This document shows, piece by piece, positions 7,467 through 10,238 of a DNA stretch of 10,238 nucleotides. The DNA comes from AVCC01 sp041736255 (lineage in GTDB: Bacteria; Pseudomonadota; Gammaproteobacteria; Burkholderiales; Burkholderiaceae_D), in NCBI GenBank assembly GCA_041736255.1, contig JBGSTZ010000012.1, positions 1 to 10,238 of the forward strand. The letters run 5' to 3'. Positions within the stretch are counted from its first letter, which is position 1. Each line of letters opens with the position of its first letter. The notes beneath the pieces are model-generated. The model made no database searches. It was not told the DNA's origin and saw nothing but the letters and a program-made list of their open reading frames with translations. A program made the position numbers and the translations under genes.

Positions 7467-8684
7467 ATGTCTGCCAATACACACAACACCTTGCCCGCTG
7501 CCATGACCGGCGCTGAAATCAAGTCCACCGCTTCGCTGGCTTCGATTTTTGCCCTGCGCATGCTGGGACTGTTCCTGATTCTGCCGGTTTTTGCCATTCA
7601 TGCCAAAACCTTGCCGGGCGGCGACAGCGCCTTTCTGATCGGTCTGGCGATGGGGGTTTATGGTTTGACCCAATCGTTCGGACAAATACCGCTGGGTATC
7701 GCGTCCGACAAATACGGCCGCAAGCCCATCATCATCATCGGCCTAATCCTGTTTGCACTGGGTTCCTTTATCGCTGCAGCCGCAGACAGCATGCTGTGGG
7801 TGATCATTGGGCGGGCGATACAGGGCGCTGGTGCGATTTCTGCCGCCGTGACCGCTTTTATTGCCGACTCGACCCGCGAAGAGCACCGCACCAAGGCGAT
7901 GGCGATGGTCGGCGGCTCGATTGGCCTGACCTTTGCGTTTTCGCTGGTAGCGTCGCCGTTGCTATACCAATTCGTAGGTATGAGTGGGATTTTTGCGCTA
8001 ACCGGCATCTTGTCAGTGCTGGGAATTCTGGTGGTCTTGTATCTGGTGCCCGCTGCGCCGGCGCAGCCTGCCGTACGCGTGCCGTTCTCGGCAGTGTTGC
8101 GCAACAGTGAGCTGATGCGCCTCAATTACGGCGTGTTTGCCTTGCATCTGATGCAGATGGCGATGTTTGTCGTGGTGCCGCCGGCGCTGGTGAAATATTC
8201 TGGCTTGCCGGTAGCGGAACACTGGAAAATTTATTTGCCAGTGGTGCTGGCCTCCTTTATCGTAATGTTGCCGCCGATCTTCATCGGTGAAAAAAAGGGC
8301 AAGATGAAGCAGGTATTCGTCGGCGCGATCATTTTGCTGCTGTGCGTACAGCTCGGCATGTGGCAATTTCTGACCCAGCCGATGGCATTGATCGGGCTGC
8401 TATTCGCATTCTTCATCGCGTTTAATATCATGGAAGCCAGTTTGCCGTCGCTGGTGTCGCGCATTTCGCCGCCGGCCGCCAAAGGCGCGGCGCTGGGCGT
8501 GTATAACACCTTGCAGGCGCTCGGGCTGTTTTGCGGCGGGGCGTTGGGTGGCCTGCTGAAACAGGTTGCCGGACCGAGTTCGGTCTTCATCGTCGGCGCG
8601 GTGTTGACTGCAGGCTGGCTTATAATCGCAGTCAATATGCAGAATTTGCCGCGCCGCAGTAAACCGCAGGCTGCAGCGGTTTAG
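7467..8684 (+). CDS. Major facilitator superfamily transporter, YajR-like
   Basis: This 405-residue polytopic inner-membrane protein has about twelve hydrophobic segments. Its sequence follows Escherichia coli YajR closely: ALRMLGLFLILPVFA in helix 1, motif A GIASDKYGRKP (77-87), GRAIQGAGAISAAV, STREEHRTKAMA, AEHWKIYLP, KMKQVFV, and the FNIMEASLPSLVS block of the second half. YajR carries an extra C-terminal YAM domain of about 65 residues; here the protein stops soon after helix 12 (NLPRRSKPQAAAV). Substrate is unknown; drug or metabolite export is inferred from the family. The start is uncertain: ATG 7467 is annotated, TTG 7461 is possible, and ATG 7503 would place LRMLG at the same distance from the start as an internal Met in YajR. 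None has a clear ribosome site. ssb follows after 86 bases. Confidence 0.9.
   Translation: MSANTHNTLPAAMTGAEIKSTASLASIFALRMLGLFLILPVFAIHAKTLPGGDSAFLIGLAMGVYGLTQSFGQIPLGIASDKYGRKPIIIIGLILFALGSFIAAAADSMLWVIIGRAIQGAGAISAAVTAFIADSTREEHRTKAMAMVGGSIGLTFAFSLVASPLLYQFVGMSGIFALTGILSVLGILVVLYLVPAAPAQPAVRVPFSAVLRNSELMRLNYGVFALHLMQMAMFVVVPPALVKYSGLPVAEHWKIYLPVVLASFIVMLPPIFIGEKKGKMKQVFVGAIILLLCVQLGMWQFLTQPMALIGLLFAFFIAFNIMEASLPSLVSRISPPAAKGAALGVYNTLQALGLFCGGALGGLLKQVAGPSSVFIVGAVLTAGWLIIAVNMQNLPRRSKPQAAAV
8598..8626 (+). promoter_or_regulatory. Candidate ssb promoter inside the end of the MFS gene
   Basis: A perfect TATAAT lies at 8621-8626, with a poor -35 region (GCGGTG at 8598-8603, 17-base spacing). 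It would start transcription about 138 bases before ssb, giving ssb its own promoter apart from the MFS gene. The ATA Ile codon inside it is unusual for this GC-rich coding style. Confidence 0.4.
8604..8635. promoter_or_regulatory. Perfect inverted repeat flanking the TATAAT, operator candidate
   Basis: TTGACTGC (8604-8611) and GCAGTCAA (8628-8635) are exact inverted copies with a 16-base spacer that contains the TATAAT. The half-sites are 24 bp apart centre to centre, compatible with a dimeric regulator covering the -10 region. It does not match the LexA consensus. Confidence 0.35.
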
Positions 8685-8696
8685 TCCTAAACGTCC

Positions 8697-8746
8697 AGTA
8701 CAAAACAGTACAAAACAGTACTAAACAGTACCAAACAGTACCAAAC
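8697..8746 (+). repeat. Five tandem 10-bp repeats (AGTACNAAAC) in the ssb leader
   Basis: Five contiguous units start at 8697, 8707, 8717, 8727 and 8737: AGTACAAAAC twice, AGTACTAAAC once, AGTACCAAAC twice. Only the sixth base varies. The array ends 24 bases before the ssb start codon and 14 before its ribosome site. The 10-bp period keeps the A-runs on one face of the helix. Confidence 0.9.
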
Positions 8747-8770
8747 ACCACAGAAAATCAGGAGAATAAT

Positions 8771-9268
8771 ATGGCATCAGTCAATAAAGTCATCATCGTC
8801 GGCAATCTGGGCCGCGATCCGGAAACCCGTTATATGCCGAGCGGCGATGCCTTGACCACCATTGCCGTGGCCACCACCGATACCTGGAAAGACAAGTCTA
8901 CTGGTGAAAAGAAAGAAGCCACCGAATGGCACCGAATTACCGCTTTCGGCAAGTTGGCTGAAATCATGGGCCAATACCTGAAAAAGGGTTCGCAAGTGTA
9001 TATCGAAGGCAGCCTGAAAACGCGCAAATACACCGACAAGGATGGCGTTGAAAAATACTCGACCGAAATCCGCGCCGACACCATGCAAATGCTGGGCAGC
9101 CGTCAAGGTAGCGGCAGCGCCGGCATGGATGACGGCGGCTACAGCAATGCATCTGCCCCGCAACGTCAAAATAGCCCGCAACAACAACCGCAGCAACAGC
9201 GGCCACAGGCTCCAGCCGCGAAACCGGCATCGAATTTCTCCGATATGGATGATGACATCCCGTTTTGA
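8771..9268 (+). CDS. ssb: Single-stranded DNA-binding protein
   Basis: This 165-residue protein is similar in length to Escherichia coli SSB (178). It coats single-stranded DNA as a homotetramer in replication, recombination and repair, and recruits partners through its tail. An OB-fold domain spans about 1-108: MASVNKVIIVGNLGRDPE, the DNA-stacking aromatics W39 and W53 (in TEWHR), and YIEGSLKTRKY. A Gly/Gln/Pro-rich linker follows (about 110-150), then the acidic recruitment tail MDDDIPF (159-165), which matches the canonical tip. The start at 8771 has a good ribosome site, AGGAG at 8760-8764. The gene is 86 bases downstream of the MFS gene and is followed by a strong terminator. In enterobacteria ssb is directly divergent from uvrA; here the MFS gene lies between them. 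Confidence 0.97.
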   Translation: MASVNKVIIVGNLGRDPETRYMPSGDALTTIAVATTDTWKDKSTGEKKEATEWHRITAFGKLAEIMGQYLKKGSQVYIEGSLKTRKYTDKDGVEKYSTEIRADTMQMLGSRQGSGSAGMDDGGYSNASAPQRQNSPQQQPQQQRPQAPAAKPASNFSDMDDDIPF

Positions 9269-9305
9269 GGGATACGTTATATGTAAAATGTAGAAAATAA
9301 TATCC

Positions 9306-9330
9306 AAAGCCCGCGAAAGCGGGCTTTTTT
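9306..9330 (+). terminator. Rho-independent terminator of ssb
   Basis: A perfect 9-bp stem (9306-9314 with 9319-9327), largely G-C, is capped by a GAAA tetraloop and followed by a T-run reaching 9330. It lies 37 bases after the ssb stop and just before the end of the convergent bioC. On the opposite strand only a short T-run follows the stem, so termination of bioC there is less certain. Confidence 0.92.
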
Positions 9331-9342
9331 CATAGTTTTTTG

Positions 9343-10128
9343 TCAGTATCGTTTGGCAGCAGATCCAAACAACACTTGATATGTCGCCGGCAACCGGCCA
9401 TCGACATCGCGCAGCGCTTCATAGCGGGTTTGTGCGGTTTGCCATGCGGTTTTGCCCATCATGCTGCGGCGTCGGTTGCCGCCGGTCTGGTTGGCGCCGA
9501 TGCCCCGAATGGTGGCGAGCAGGGCCTTGAAATCGCTGTGGCGGGTGATCCAGTTTTCGGATTCCATTTTGATCCGCTCGAAGCCGGCGGCTGTCAGCAC
9601 CGCATCAACCTCAGCCACGGCGGTGAATGGCAGCACGCGGCGGTGCGCGTCGATGCCGGCGAAAGCGCTCTCCAATTCATGCAGCGTGCTTGGCCCCAGT
9701 GTGGAAAATATCAGCAGGCCGCCGGGTGCAAGCACTCGTTGCAGTTCGGGATAGGCCAGCGCCGGTTGGCACCATTGCAGTGCCAGACTGGACCAGACCA
9801 GATCAAAGCTGGCATCGGCGAAAGGCAGGCGTTCCAGGTCGCCGCAGACGCAAGCAACGCCGCGTGCCAGCGTCTTGCGCGCCATTTCCGGCGCCAGATC
9901 GCAGCCCACCACTAGTGCTTCGGGCCAGTTTTGGCGCAGCAGGCTGGCACCAAAACCGGTACCGCAGCCGCCGTCGAGGATGCGCATCGGTTTCATGCCT
10001 GCTTGCGCCTTGAATAATGTGGCCATCAGCTGCTCGCAGACCTGGTGCTGAAATTGCGCCATCGCGTCGTAGCCGTCGGCAGCATGATCGAAGGCGGCGC
10101 TGACCTTGCTCTTGTCGATGTCAGGCAT
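9343..10128 (-). CDS. bioC: Malonyl-ACP O-methyltransferase BioC
   Basis: This 261-residue protein (Escherichia coli BioC is 251) is a cytosolic class I SAM-dependent methyltransferase. It methylates malonyl-ACP so that the fatty-acid machinery can build the pimeloyl chain of biotin. Visible features are an N-terminal segment KVSAAFDHAADGYD (8-21), SAM-binding motif I LDGGCGTGFG (51-60), the acidic residue D77 in VVGCDLAPEM, GDLERLPF (97-104), the post-motif SSLALQWC (113-120), TLGPSTLHEL (143-152), and the BioC-type GANQTGGNRR (211-220). The start ATG 10128 overlaps the upstream bioH stop by eight bases, indicating translational coupling. The gene converges on ssb, with the terminator between them. 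The BioC call rests on the motifs plus the bioH neighbour; a generic methyltransferase is unlikely. Confidence 0.92.
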   Translation of the reverse strand: MPDIDKSKVSAAFDHAADGYDAMAQFQHQVCEQLMATLFKAQAGMKPMRILDGGCGTGFGASLLRQNWPEALVVGCDLAPEMARKTLARGVACVCGDLERLPFADASFDLVWSSLALQWCQPALAYPELQRVLAPGGLLIFSTLGPSTLHELESAFAGIDAHRRVLPFTAVAEVDAVLTAAGFERIKMESENWITRHSDFKALLATIRGIGANQTGGNRRRSMMGKTAWQTAQTRYEALRDVDGRLPATYQVLFGSAAKRY

Positions 10129-10238
10129 GGATGAAATCCGCCATCAGTGCGGCGCAGCGTGCCGGGTCCGAGATAAAGCAGGCGTGCGCGGCGTCCGGCA
10201 ATACTTCCAGCCGCGCCTGCGGCAGCATGGCCGCCAGC
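10121..10238 (-). CDS. bioH: Pimeloyl-ACP methyl ester esterase BioH, C-terminal fragment
   Basis: Only the last 38 residues lie in the window; the rest continues beyond the right edge. The fragment contains AAHACFISDP, which matches the catalytic-His loop of BioH (AAHAPFISHP in Escherichia coli). His18 of the fragment is the expected charge-relay histidine of the alpha/beta hydrolase triad. BioH cleaves the methyl ester that BioC puts on, releasing pimeloyl-ACP at the end of chain building. The TGA stop at 10121-10123 lies within the start of bioC, so the two form a tightly coupled bioHC unit. The nucleophile Ser and the Asp are outside the window, so the call rests on the tail and on context. 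Confidence 0.85.
   Translation of the reverse strand, partial: LAAMLPQARLEVLPDAAHACFISDPARCAALMADFIHA

Noticed and set aside
8697..8746. 10-bp repeats read as an origin iteron array
   Set aside because: There is no replication initiator gene, DnaA boxes or AT-rich unwinding element beside it, and the units lie within the leader of ssb.

Overview
This window looks like chromosomal DNA from a betaproteobacterium, most likely in the Burkholderiales and perhaps Oxalobacteraceae-like. That placement is inference. It rests on a moderately GC-rich coding style, an indirect Asn/Gln-tRNA amidation system (gatAB), a uvrA / MFS transporter / ssb cluster, and a bioH-bioC pair. Nothing in the sequence fixes the genus. 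No phage genes, insertion sequences, CRISPR array, rRNA or tRNA were seen.

Left part (1-2497, + strand): the C-terminal two thirds of gatA and a complete gatB, which with an off-window gatC would form the GatCAB amidotransferase. Middle part (2498-4199): a low-density, more AT-rich accessory stretch. It holds an RcnB-family secreted protein with a His-rich repeat, a DUF2721 membrane protein, and a 541-base intergenic block. That block contains two large REPIN-like palindromes (paired inverted REP elements), an unrelated REP-like palindrome, and a 57-residue two-helix membrane ORF on the - strand.

Right part (4200-10238): uvrA on the - strand; a divergent intergenic region with promoter candidates and a long imperfect hairpin; a YajR-like MFS transporter and ssb on the + strand; a strong GAAA-loop terminator; then convergent bioC and the 3' end of bioH on the - strand. 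The two DNA-maintenance genes, uvrA and ssb, lie on either side of the MFS gene.

Most genes here are ordinary housekeeping genes. I do not see a new multi-gene system. The parts worth a second look are non-coding or small: the REPIN pair whose spacers appear flipped relative to their arms, the small membrane ORF between them, an inverted repeat centred on a perfect TATAAT inside the end of the MFS gene, and five helically phased 10-bp repeats in the presumed ssb leader.
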